A stretch of DNA of 64,000 nucleotides from Myxocyprinus asiaticus (Eukaryota > Chordata > Actinopteri > Cypriniformes > Catostomidae). The notes beneath the pieces were generated by a model, which searched no databases, was not told the DNA's origin, and saw only the letters and a program-made list of their open reading frames with translations. Where the stretch lies: NCBI RefSeq assembly GCF_019703515.2, contig NC_059373.1, positions 19,554,281 through 19,618,280 on the forward strand, given 5' to 3'. Position numbers and translations under genes: made by a program. Shown piece by piece: positions 14,055-25,582 of this stretch. The number at the start of each line of letters is the position of its first letter. The first letter of the stretch is position 1.

Positions 14055-14745
14055 GGTCATTATAATATAAGATGGTTACATCTTAAGAGTTTGTAAGAGT
14101 TCGTACAAATTCGTAATACTTTTACTGCCATAGACAAAAATAAACGAACCAACCTAAGTTCAACCCCAAACCCTAACTAACCTGCCTTCCTAACCCTAAC
14201 CCTAATATTGCCTATCCATGATTTTATTAGGACAATCACTGTTGTGTACCACGGAAGAAAAAGAAACATCGTGATTTGAACAAGCTACCTTATGATTTTT
14301 CCTAAGTTTAACTCTTAACCCAAACCTAAACCTAACCATAAAGTCTAACCCCTTACACAAACCCTAAACCTAACAATGATTTTAATAGAAAAATAACTTT
14401 TGTGTACCACAGTGATGGAAGAAAGAAACCATCAGTTGTGGAATGAGACAAGGGAAGCGTAATACAGGTTATTAAAATTTAACAGTCATTTGTTTTGCAT
14501 AAATAAAAATGGAATGAGTAACCAAATTTTTTCACTGACATTTCCTTTCTTGCAATAAAGTGTTGGATATGAGACTAGCTAAAATTTGATGCCTGTATTG
14601 TAACGATTTGAAATTCTGTTTTTTGATTGGTTGGTCTTTATGGGAATAAAAGACATTCCTTTTTGTACGAGCCAAGTCGCATGATATCTTACAATTCCGC
14701 CATCTCTTTTGAATTATTATGAGTTGTCACGAGATGTTGTGATAC
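14055..14745 (+). repeat. Dispersed foldback repeat, copy 2
   Basis: This is the longer copy of the repeat at 4460. Near its ends, 'gagttcgtacaaattcgtaa' and 'tttttgtacgagccaagtcg' are approximate inverted repeats. It carries several runs of CCTAA-type sequence and an internal near-duplication of 'cttttgtgtaccac' / 'ctgttgtgtaccac'. No coding capacity was seen. Confidence 0.6.
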
Positions 14746-16059
14746 TAGGTCTATTGGAAATAGCCTATATCATACTTTTGCAATGCATTTTTACAAACAG
14801 GTAATCAACAATCAAATTTGGCATTATGCTGCAAAATCACAGACAATCTTAGTGATCAAAGAGCATTTAAATATACAGTCTAAAAGAGGCTCCCCAAACA
14901 ATTAGTCTGTTGAGAGGTCTTTTTGTTCTGCCCAGATGCATCATCAAGCCTTTGAGAACAAGTGTGTGGCTTTGACCTCCTTTTGGCAGTAATGATGCAG
15001 TCTGACCCCAGAAATACTACTCCACATTAAGATCACTATTCACATCCTATCGATGTGCCTTTTGCAAGCCTCCAGCCAAAATTACAGATCCAATACTTTG
15101 CAGTATTCTGGGAACCTTCCACCTCCCCCTCTTCCAGCTATCTAGAGAACTAATCTAAAACCCTGCTATTATGATTCTTGTACTTGGCGTATCTGAGGCC
15201 AATTTAGAACATCAACACCATCAATCACAAGACACAGGGGCCAACATTGCTGTCTTGCAGGTTTTCTTGTCATCCAGGTCATGTCCTTTTCCTACATAAG
15301 ACTTAGGACAACATTGCACCCCACCCAAACCACTGTCTGGGTTTTTGTGCAATCTGACGAACCTTGATTGACCAGGCAATGTAAGTTTATCCAAACAAGG
15401 GCACAGCTTTTCAGGGCTTTCTCTTACATCTTTGAAAATGGGGGAAAAAGAGAAGAGAATAAAGAACATGGATAGGAGGCAGAGAAGGAAGAAGAAGAGG
15501 AAAAAGAAGACAAAGAGGTTGTAAATCTTTTTTCATTCAAAAAGAATGGAAAATATATTTTAAGTCTTCAAAATACCACTTTATTCTGTTTTTGAAATAG
15601 CTGCCTTTCTCCTGAAAAAAAATCACTTACCAAATGAAGCCTACAAGCAAGCAAATAAACAAGAGCTTTGCTAAGAAGCCATGACTCAGCATCTAGTAAA
15701 ACACTGTCAGGGATGGTTGGCATGTTCACATAAAACGAGAACGTCTAAGAAGGAAAACAACTTTGCCCTTTTCTTTTCCTAAGTAGAACGCAGAGTTTAT
15801 AAGACAGTAAAACCCATAGAAATTGACTATAAAAAATTTATCTTGCTATAAAGTGCTTAGTATACATATGTCTGTTGTAATTTCAGCAAATTCAATTTCT
15901 CCTTGTTTAACTTAAAAAGTATTTGATTTACTGTAGGTTTGCCATGAAGAAATGAGTAGATATGTCCTTCTGAATATTTCAGTACAAAATATGAGTTCAA
16001 AATAATAAAAGAAATACTTATAAATGCAGTACATTGTTTACAAAATGCATAACAGACAA

Positions 16060-18200
16060 AAGTCTGGTTGCGTTTCATCTCCTCTCTTAGAAAATGGCTT
16101 GGCTACTGGCACAGTGCCATGGTTGTGCTCATCAGTGGATGATAGTTTCACATGTAATTATTCTCACACACCCACCTTAGCTTCTCAATATCACAAAAAA
16201 CATAATCCACAAAAGGAGGTAGATCCTTTTCCTATTTGGCTCCTAAGCTATGTAATAGTCTCCCTAACACAGTTCAGGACACGGACACACTCACTCAGTT
16301 TAAGTCTAGACTAAAGACTCATCTATTAAGCCAGGTATACGCCTCCATCAACTCACAATTAGGCTGCTTTAGTTAGGTCTGCAGGAACCGGAAACACTTC
16401 TCATAATCTATAATTCTGCAATAAATTGACTGGCATATATGCTAATATTATTCAGCCGGTGCCAGTCAGACATCACTTCAGTCTATCACGATGGACTTCA
16501 GAGGATCAACTGATGCCAACTCCAACCATAATACATGGGATACTTCATATGCCACTGCCTGAACCTTGGACTTAGGATAGGCCTCACTGAAATGACCTGC
16601 TGGTTGAACTGCGATCCACCTCACTGATCTCTGCCTACATCACCTTGGTTTAATGACATTAGTCATTAATCTTACAGTTCATACAAAAAATGTGTTTAAA
16701 CACTGGCCCTTAACACTTATTTAGTTTACTAAATTTAAACCATGTCTTGCACTGCACATAAATAACTAATATTGGCATTATATTCATGCGATTTAGCCAG
16801 AGGGGAACTGGCCCCCACTGTGAGCCTGGTTTCTCCCAAGGTTATTTTTCTTCATTAACCGACATCTTATGGAGTTTTGTGCTCCTTGCCACAGTCGCCA
16901 TCAGCTTGCTCACTGGTGTTCTATATACAATAATTATTTAAAGGTGCAGTATGTAACAATTTTCATGTAATATTCGCCTTTTTTTTTTTTTTTTTTTGAC
17001 AATGTGTGAACGGCTTGTAACGCAACTTAAAAAATGAGCTCTTCCCGGACTTCCTAGGTTGCCTATTAAAGCCTGTAGACTGATTTTCATGCGAAGGGAG
17101 CGGGTCGCTTTTGACGGGAAAATCCAAAGGATGTGATGATTATGCCCGTTCCCGAGAGCCTTGCCTCAGTAATCGCTTCTCTTCCGCTATTGAACAGCGA
17201 CAACAAACTGCAACACTAGGTATCTTAGAGATGGAATCCAGCAAACATCAGGCTCCCAGCAGAACTCCATGTAAGCCAAAAAACATTTATCTACTGAATC
17301 CCGTCTGGCTAAGCGGGAATGTGATCGTGGTCAAGCGATAACTAGAGTGAACATTCGTTCGATTTTGGGGATCAAAACTGACCCTGAATTAGCGTTCTTC
17401 TTATTGGACAGGTAAGCTTACATAACTGCAAAGCATGTGAAATATAGTGCCATAAGGATTGATCTGTGTAATTTTAACTAACTTGATCTTGCCTGCTAAC
17501 GCTGACGAATTGCAAGCTACTTGCTACTGTAATTTTCAAATAATTTCAACGATATTCTTTTTATACTAAAAGTCAGGTATACAGGATAAATGTAAGCAAA
17601 TACGCTGGTTTCTTATTCGTAGTACAACATATGACATACAAAACATACAATACTGCAACATAACAGTGCAGTGCAACAGTAAACTATCTGGTATTGTTCG
17701 GTAGTATGTAGCTGTATGTGTTTATCAGTATGCTACGTTAGCTGATAAGTAGTTTTAGTTTAGTCTCAAAGTTTGTTGTAAAACAATCATAACTGTGTAA
17801 TTTTAATTATGCTACCTCATCTGTCAGCATGATGCCGGTGAATCACTTTCAGTCTCTTTGAACATTACGTCATTGTTTTGGCCGATGCTCGCTCACTCGT
17901 GTCCCTATGGAGTGTATGCACCAGCACGAGCACGAGCAACAGGTAGCTGAAGTTCACTTAACGACCACAGGTGTCATTAATAACAAGAGTTTCTGAATCT
18001 TACATACTGCACCTTTAATTATTTAATTATTTATTTTTATACACAATTTACAATAATATTTAATCAAACTACACAATGATGACTAAGACTTTATAGATAT
18101 TACAGTTTAATTTTCTGTTAAGCATGATTTTCTGTAAAGCTGCTTTGAAACGATGTGTGTTGTGAAAGATGCTATACAAATAAAAATGACTTGACTTGAG
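16060..18200 (+). mobile_element. L2-like LINE 3' end, interrupted by a TTAA element
   Basis: The left part (16060-16937) holds degenerate coding sequence ('cctatttggctcctaagcta') and a 3' UTR with 'gagcctggtttctcccaagg'. The right part (18019-18200) holds 'gtaaagctgctttgaaacga' and ends in 'aatgacttgacttga', the TGACT tail typical of fish L2 elements. The two halves join logically if the element at 16938-18018 is removed. The copy is 5' truncated and broken by stop codons. Confidence 0.75.
16938..18018 (+). mobile_element. Non-autonomous TTAA-type element, family D, copy 1
   Basis: It is flanked by TTAA at 16938-16941 and 18015-18018. The termini AGGTGCAGTATGTAA and its inverse TTACATACTGCACCT are nearly perfect inverted repeats. 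The interior matches the reverse complement of 46704-48099: for example 'ggtcgcttttgacgggaaaa', 'caacactaggtatcttagag' and 'cgaacgaatg'-type blocks have counterparts there. TTAA targets point to the piggyBac or Kolobok superfamilies; which one is undecided. No transposase was seen. Confidence 0.8.
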
Positions 18201-18424
18201 AAATAATAATGGGAATTAATTGTCTGGAGGATATACCATACTTTAGTTATTGAACAATCCAAACAGTGCTTTACCTGGAATGTTTGCTTTATGTGGATAC
18301 TGTTTTGATCAAAAATGAAGTCAAAAATATAATTTTACACATCTGAATCAACCTTACTACATTAGGTTACAACAAAAAATCAGGAAACAATTGCAGGTTA
18401 CAATTTTCACAGTGTATAGTACCA

Positions 18425-18428
<4 letters not shown>

Positions 18429-18463
<35 letters not shown>

Positions 18464-18470
18464 TGGGTGT
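18429..18470 (+). repeat. (GT)n microsatellite
   Basis: Pure GT for about 32 bp, then GGGTGTGGGTGT. It borders a dispersed repeat at 18471-18720. Confidence 0.95.
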
Positions 18471-18720
18471 GACTTTTTTTTAGGTTACAAACTGGTAATT
18501 ACAAGGGTATTATGCTATAAATGTGGTTTATGAGGACATTTCTAGTGTCCCCATAATTCACATTGCTTAAAAGCATACTGAATTATGTTTTTTTGAAAAT
18601 GTAAAAATGCAGAAAGTTTTTTGTGAGGGTTGGGTTTAGGGGTAGAAGTTAGGGTTAGGGGATAGAATCTATAGTTTGTACAGTATAAAAATCATTATGT
18701 CTATGGAGAGTCCTAATAAT
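18471..18720 (+). repeat. Dispersed repeat sandwiched between two GT arrays
   Basis: It contains 'ggtttatgaggacatttcta', 'gtccccataattcacattgc' and 'gatagaatctatagtttgta'. I recognise it as a common cyprinid interspersed unit that often sits beside CA/GT arrays. No coding sequence was seen. Confidence 0.5.
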
Positions 18721-18760
18721 GATAGCTGCACCAACATAATAAATCATAATAAAAGCCTAA

Positions 18761-18764
<4 letters not shown>

Positions 18765-18811
<47 letters not shown>
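18765..18811 (+). repeat. (TG)n microsatellite
   Basis: About 23 uninterrupted TG units. Confidence 0.95.
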
Positions 18812-18813
<2 letters not shown>

Positions 18814-21800
18814 CAAAGTGTGTGTCAAAGGGGAAAGAAAAATTATTCTTCAGTTTTAATTTATATTTATGGGCATGATGCTTCAATTGAAAAGCGTGGA
18901 GTGATAAGAAAGTATTAGGAAGGAAAGAGTGGATATAAGATTGGGAAATGATGCAGGCCCAACTTGAATCTGTGTCCACCTTTTCTTTATCGTACTGTGA
19001 TCAGCTAACTTTTTATGCCAGGCGACAGCTCTAACAGGAGACTATTTGTTCTTTTGTACAGATTACATCTACAATTACAATGCCAGAATGGGCAAACATA
19101 ACATCAAAATTATGGTAAGAGTGGAATATTGCATTACTGATAAAAACAAAAACAAATGTGAAGAAATATTCTACTGTCACACAGGTTAAAAAAATCATAA
19201 TTTGACAGTATTCCTTTTATTGACTGATAATGAAGTCAATGTAATCTTTCATATAATCTTTCAAATCACTATATATATCACATTTTTATTATGATTTGAT
19301 ATCACATTTGATTATACAATGTGTATAATTTATTGTTTTGATCTACTGATGTATGGTTATATAGCTAGCTAAAGTAACTTTCAGAAAAATGTACTTTAAA
19401 TGTGATGTACTTAGCTGGGACAAAGCTTTTTTAGTTATTGTCGGCTTGAGACTCATTGCAGGCAGTGGTGTGTTTTAGAGGGAGGAATAGCTTTCACTGC
19501 AGGGAGCAAGGGGCTATTAGCGAGAAGTTTGTAAAAGATTTCTTAGAGGTATGAACATTTAGACAGCCCAAACGGCACGCCCATGGACTGCCCACAATCT
19601 GTTCAATGACTGTCTGATGCATATTGTGCACAAAAATGGCAAGAGCTGGCTAAAATCGCCAAATCAAATGTGATTGGATGGTTTTGCAATATTATTACTA
19701 TGTTTGCTTGGAAGCAAAGTCATTTTTATGAGGTATAGCAAGCGCTTTTATAAAGTAATCACTTAATTTGTAAAAGTTTGGCAGGTTAGTCATTACATTT
19801 AGAAAATATATATTTACAGAGTTTTGTTTTTGTTTTATACACTTAAGTAAGTAAGCTTGAGATCTATTGCTAGCAGTTGCAAGCAGAATTGTATATTCTG
19901 TATTTTTTGTATGTGAAATAAATCTGAGAAATAATCTGTACTTATTCATTTTGGGCAGATAGAAATTCTGATTAGTCTAGACACATTTACAAAAAAATTT
20001 CTTTTGTGTTTTCATTTCTATTATGAATTCATTTCTCAAGTTGGTTCTTTTTGGGGTTCTCTCTTTTCTCTTTTGTTATCATACTTTTTCCTGTTTTTGT
20101 ATCAGGAAGTATGTATGTATCTAATCTCTGTTAAAATAAAATGTTTTTCACCTAAATATCTAGCAAAGAAGGTTGCTGTTTAAACAACCAAACATTTTCT
20201 GCATCTAATAAACTCACATATTAGTTTATAGCAGTGCATTAGGTTTTCCCCCTTCAGTTGCAGCAAACCAGTCTGCAAGAGTTGTTAAAATGTATTTCAC
20301 ATTTTCTTTTTTCTTCTTTTTTTATAATAGCTAAACTCCACCTTTGATAATGACAAATCACATTAATTATTCACAGTCATAATTACTAGATAAACCCCAG
20401 TGTCCGGCCCACCCTGAGAATCTTATGACCCACCTTACATATTTGAACTAGGCCTACTATTCTGTGGGACATTTTTGGTCACATCTATGGAGCTCAATGG
20501 CATAGAGCCTTGGGGCAAAAACGTTTTGGCAAACTCCCAATTAGAAAGTCTGTGCTTGCTGCCCTAAATGGAAACAAGTGGCAAATGGTTCTGCCATTCC
20601 AGACATGTCACGCTATCTCCAGACCGTTTCTTAGATGGGGGAATCCCCTGTAGCTGTAGCTGTGTGCCAGGGAAGATCAGTGGCAGATGAAATGTTCTGC
20701 TGTATATGCACAGAATTCTGTGTCACAGACAGTCGACAAATTAGAATAAATGAAAATTGTGAATGCTAGTCATCTATTTATACAAATAATGTGATAATTA
20801 AGGTGATGATAATTATTGAGACACACTGATATAATTCATAAATAGTTCAAAAATGTGAAGATGCAATCCATGAACTGCATAAATGGTGCAAACGTGTCTT
20901 TATCGTAAGTAAGAGGCTAAGAGCAACATGTGGGGATAAAGTACGTTTCAGTATGCATTGTTTGATTACTGCATAATTTTTAGATGTCTAAAATGTTTGT
21001 GGTTCACACAAGACATCTTTGGGATAATTTCTTCAGAATTTTGACATGCACCAAAACAGCTTCCTGACAGCTTCTTCCCTCAACACATAGATGATTTTAT
21101 TATTATTATTATTATTTCTCATTAAAAAACTTTTGATACATTTGTTTAAAATCATGTACACTCAAATGTGTAAATGAAGAATCCAGTTATATTAGTGGCT
21201 AAATAAAAGCCACACATTTATATGGAGATGGGCTGCTGTAATTGTTATGTTGTAACAACATAACAAGCCCAACATTACTCATTTTTGAACACTTTCACTC
21301 TCACAGAATAATTAATCATGGATGACTGTGAATAGCGCATTTCTACAATGGCATCATTAAAGTAAACTGTTTGGTGCAGTTCATGATAACTGCTATGGCC
21401 AGCCTAATAAAAAAAATTAAAAACTTTATAGAGCATGTTAAGATTTCAACAAGACTTCTTGCAGCGCTGGGACTGATTCTAAAATCTCTGTGTTCCAAAT
21501 GGGATAAATCTGCCACTGAAGAGCACCTTGAAGGGAGAACAATCATGGGCACCATGTTGTAGGGTTGTTCCAAGTGCTAAAAATGAACTGTTATGAAGGG
21601 CCCTTCGAAACATTTCCTTAGGGTTCAAAGGATGGACACTTTGCTCACAAGTGGACTTGGAATATTCCTGTAATAATTAAACAGACTGTACATTAGTTTA
21701 TTATTTATTTATTTAAATATTTATAAAGCTTCAATTTACCCATACTTAAAGTCTAACAGTTTAAAAGCATTTCTTTTTGGTTTTGCATTCTGAAAGCACT

Positions 21801-23069
21801 CAATAGTGAGGAAAAATCATGTGTTAAGATAACTGATTGGGTGCAACTGATGTTCATAAACGTCAGCCTTTGTGCGACAGTAACCCATTGACTTGGATAT
21901 ATATTTTTAAGCCCTACGTTCTTCAACCCTCCGAAGCTCTCACTCTGGAGGGTAAATGCTTGGAAGGGATTATTAGGGCATAACGAGCACTAGACCACAC
22001 TAGCCGTTACCTGGCTGACTGATTTCAGAAAGCTCCGCTCTGCACTGCGCCTAGTCTGTAGGAGGAGAAACTCTCTGCATTAGAGGTCGCAGACACCTCC
22101 TCAACTCTTCAGCCAAAAGACAAGTGCTGCAGCCAAGCTAATAGAAGAAAAATGAATGAAAATACAGCATTTCATGCCAAAAATGATTCTCAATGCTACT
22201 CATTTTACATTTTACTCACACAAACATATTAGTATGAGCCTGCAAACATGATTGAACAGTAAATACTTTTGTAAATACTCATTTTCCATTGTAGTGAGGT
22301 GGAGAGTGGTATGCCAAAATATGTTTGTCAGAACCATTTGTAGCATAAATAAATTTAAAAAATCATTCACATAATTTCGATATCTTTCTCAGACATGCTG
22401 AAATGTAATGTATTAAATTTCCAGCAAAGATCCTCCCATACAGCTCTACTGCAAGTGAAAAAAAAAAAAAAGCAGTTTTGTTCCTCACAAAGAACTCGAT
22501 GTGTGTTATGAAGAGGGCAGGCGTAAAAACCATAAATTGGGCCCTTGGCATCACCGTTCTTTGAAAAGTCCTAATGACAAATCACTACTTTCCCTTTCAC
22601 CCCTAGTATTTCATCTGCAGACTACCCATGGTGCTCTGGTCTCTTTAAAAGCTTGTGACTGGCTGAGCTGTTCAAGCTTTGCTTTTGGCTACACTCTAGA
22701 AAATTATTTTTGGTTTCTTGCCCTAACTTACAGACACACAAGAGAGGCTTGATACTCTCTGTGTTCGTTTCAAAAATCCAGACCACTCCTCTCCTCATAT
22801 TCCATGGTGCAGGAACTGAGATTTTCACTAATGGCTCAAAATGCACTCTGCTAAATATACTTAATCATGCACTTCCTAACGTGTTTGATCCTTATGGAAG
22901 ATGTGCCAGAATACCCAAGCACAAATGGGTGGTTGGGGCAAAACTGATCCAGGAAACATGTAAGCAAATAATCTTTTTGATTCTCACCCATTCCATATTA
23001 CAGTTTTTCTCAAATGTGAAATATTTTTTTTTTTTTTTCAAAACAATAAGTTCAAATCTATGAACATTT

Positions 23070-24160
23070 AGTTTCTTGTTCACACCAGGTTTGAATTTCT
23101 TATTCATTTAAGCAAACTGCACATGTTTTGGCACATGTGTGCAAAAGAGTAAGTACAATTGTCTATAATTTGCACATTAACTAAATGTACATGGCTTGCT
23201 GATCAAAACTGATGAGTTGATTCTCAGTTAAATTGTCACACTCTTCACAACTTCTAAACATTCTTTCATCGTGTGAGCCATCACATGCAAAATGATCCAT
23301 TCAATTATCAAAATCTGTCAGACATACATGTATATTCCATAAATATCTATGACATGGAATGTTTGTGATGTCTGCTAAATCTCTGGACAGACCAACAACA
23401 GCGACAGGATGTCCACCAAGAAGATGGGAACTTGTAGTGCTACGTACTGTGAGGAGGTACAATTTATTGTTTTTTACAGAACTACCACAGGTTTTTTTCA
23501 TTGTTGCGGGTTGTTTTTGTTTGTTTTTTTTTTTTTTTTTGCATGGATGTCATTTTGTGGCAATTTTCTGTTCACTATATATGACTTTACATGTAAGAAA
23601 TGTGTAAAACATTTGGACATGCAAATGTGAATTTTCTGTTTACATGTAACGTTGCAACAAAAATAAATTTACTGTATACATACAAATGTGCATATCCTTT
23701 TTCTGTGTACTACAGTATTGTACTGTATTGACTTTTCCCAGTAAATTTTTACCTACTGTTGAAATTGGTATCTAAAAAGCTCAGTGTGATACACAATAGT
23801 ATTCAGCTAGACAAAACTGACATTCTTGTATAGTACATTAAGCAGTCAGTGTCAACAAAAAAGTAGAACAAAAATGAAATTTGTATATAACAAACATTTC
23901 CATCTAAACATTTTGACCAGTACGGCTCACACGATGACAAAACAAAAACTTTCCATTTTGGTGGCATTGGCCAATTTACTGACACAATAACTAGGTTTTG
24001 AAGCATGAATTAAATGTTTTGGGTGAGTTACTACATTTTGCATACATGCAATAGAGAGTATATGTACAGATGTAGGGTGTGTTAGACTATCACAATTTCT
24101 AGTGAAGCAGAAAAATGAAACAATTTATAGTAATAATGACTCATGCCAAGTGTATTTTTG
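23070..24160. repeat. Probable foldback element with internal inverted repeats
   Basis: 'catcgtgtgagcc' near 23268 has its exact reverse complement 'ggctcacacgatg' near 23926. Other blocks ('aaatgtacatggc', 'cacatgtgtgc' on the left; 'gcatacatgcaatag' on the right) hint at wider symmetry. The interior has no long open frame with a recognisable domain. This may be a decayed non-autonomous DNA transposon. Confidence 0.4.
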
Positions 24161-24874
24161 TGACCACACTTGCATAATCTGATAAAATCAGTCATTAGCC
24201 AGTAACTGCTCTTTTTGATAGCATTTGAATGTTTTTATAAAATTCACATAAAATGCTCCATGCCATTTCAAAAGGTACTATCTTTCAAATAAGTTATCTT
24301 ACTTAATACGCCATCGTCATTTAATTTTTCTGTGAATTACATAAACATTCACACCTCCTCCAATTTATGGTGACTTGTTTTTGAGCATGTAAAGTGCGGG
24401 TCAAACGAACAAAGACTCATTGGAGGTTTTGTAGAATGTTTACGTGAAATGCTAATAATTACCTCGCTAAACAACCCGCCAAGCTGTAAAAACATGGTAC
24501 TCCAGACCTCAAGGGAAAAGAATGAGGATTACCCACAATGTTATATTACCAGCACATAACCAAGAGTCCACCACTGACCAATGGGGTCTCTTATCCAACA
24601 GACACACACCCAGGTGACCACTCCATACACAGTGCTCCAGCCTTGTGGGTCTAACTACTTAATAAGTAGCTGTTAGAGGTTTTCCTGGACAAAGTCCAGA
24701 GCTGAAGGGGCCTGCAGAGGAGTCTTGCCCAAAAACAAGGACAGCTTCATTTATCAATCAGCCCAATCATGGGTTAATTCCGGGCCCATAGTCATATGGT
24801 GTGCATTACTCAATTCCATAATGCATTGCGCATTGGAACCTGAAATCAAGAAAGATTAGAGTATAAAACATGAT

Positions 24875-25173
24875 TTAAATGGGTAGTTCACCCGAAAATG
24901 AAAACTTTGTCATCATTTACTCACATTCATATTGTTCCAACTCAAAAAGGACTCAAAAAGAGATGTTTGGTAAATTGACAGAATAAGTCACCATTCACTT
25001 TCATTGTATGGAAAAAAGGATACAATGAAAGTGAATGGTGACTGAGGTTGTCAGTCACTGATATTCTGTTTTTGAGTTCCGCATCAGAAGAAAAAAAATC
25101 AGACCGGATTGAAGCAACATGAGGGTGAGTAAATGATGACAGCATCTTCATTTTGGGTGAACTGTCCCGTTAA
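24875..25173 (+). mobile_element. Miniature TTAA-type element, family B, complete copy
   Basis: TTAA is present on both sides (24875-24878, 25170-25173). The left end is ATGGGTAGTTCACCCGAAAA and the right end is TTTTGGGTGAACTGTCCCG. A central hairpin has arms 'caccattcactttcattgta' and 'tacaatgaaagtgaatggtg' at 24991-25040, perfect over 20 bp. At 299 bp it is the cleanest reference copy in the window. Confidence 0.85.
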
Positions 25174-25530
25174 CTTGAGTTAAACCAATATTGGCTCAGT
25201 TTGACACTTATATGTAATTATGAATGAGGGCGGACGATTAACCAGTACATTAAATAAATGGTTTATAGTATATGTGTATTTTTTACCCAAAAGTCTAACC
25301 CCAAAAGTGGAACTATAGATTTTCTGCAAGTTTTCACTCTCCATTTATTTGTTTTACAATATCCCTCTGTATGCTTTTGAGTTCATTATATCCTGAAGAA
25401 TGTTGCTTCATTTCCAATCCTCTTTATAGATGACAGATGAGAAGAGGGCAGGTATTAGAGTGGAACACTTTATCACTTACTCCGTAAGCCCCTTGATGAG
25501 CGACATTCACTTAAGAATGTCATTCCGGTG

Positions 25531-25535
25531 AGAGA

Positions 25536-25577
<42 letters not shown>
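25531..25577 (+). repeat. (GA)n microsatellite
   Basis: An AG/GA run of about 47 bp with one GGG interruption near the start. Confidence 0.95.

Positions 25578-25582
<5 letters not shown>

Noticed and set aside
14165..14370. Interstitial telomeric repeat
   Set aside because: CCTAA-type units are degenerate and few, and they lie inside a dispersed repeat that also occurs at 4460.
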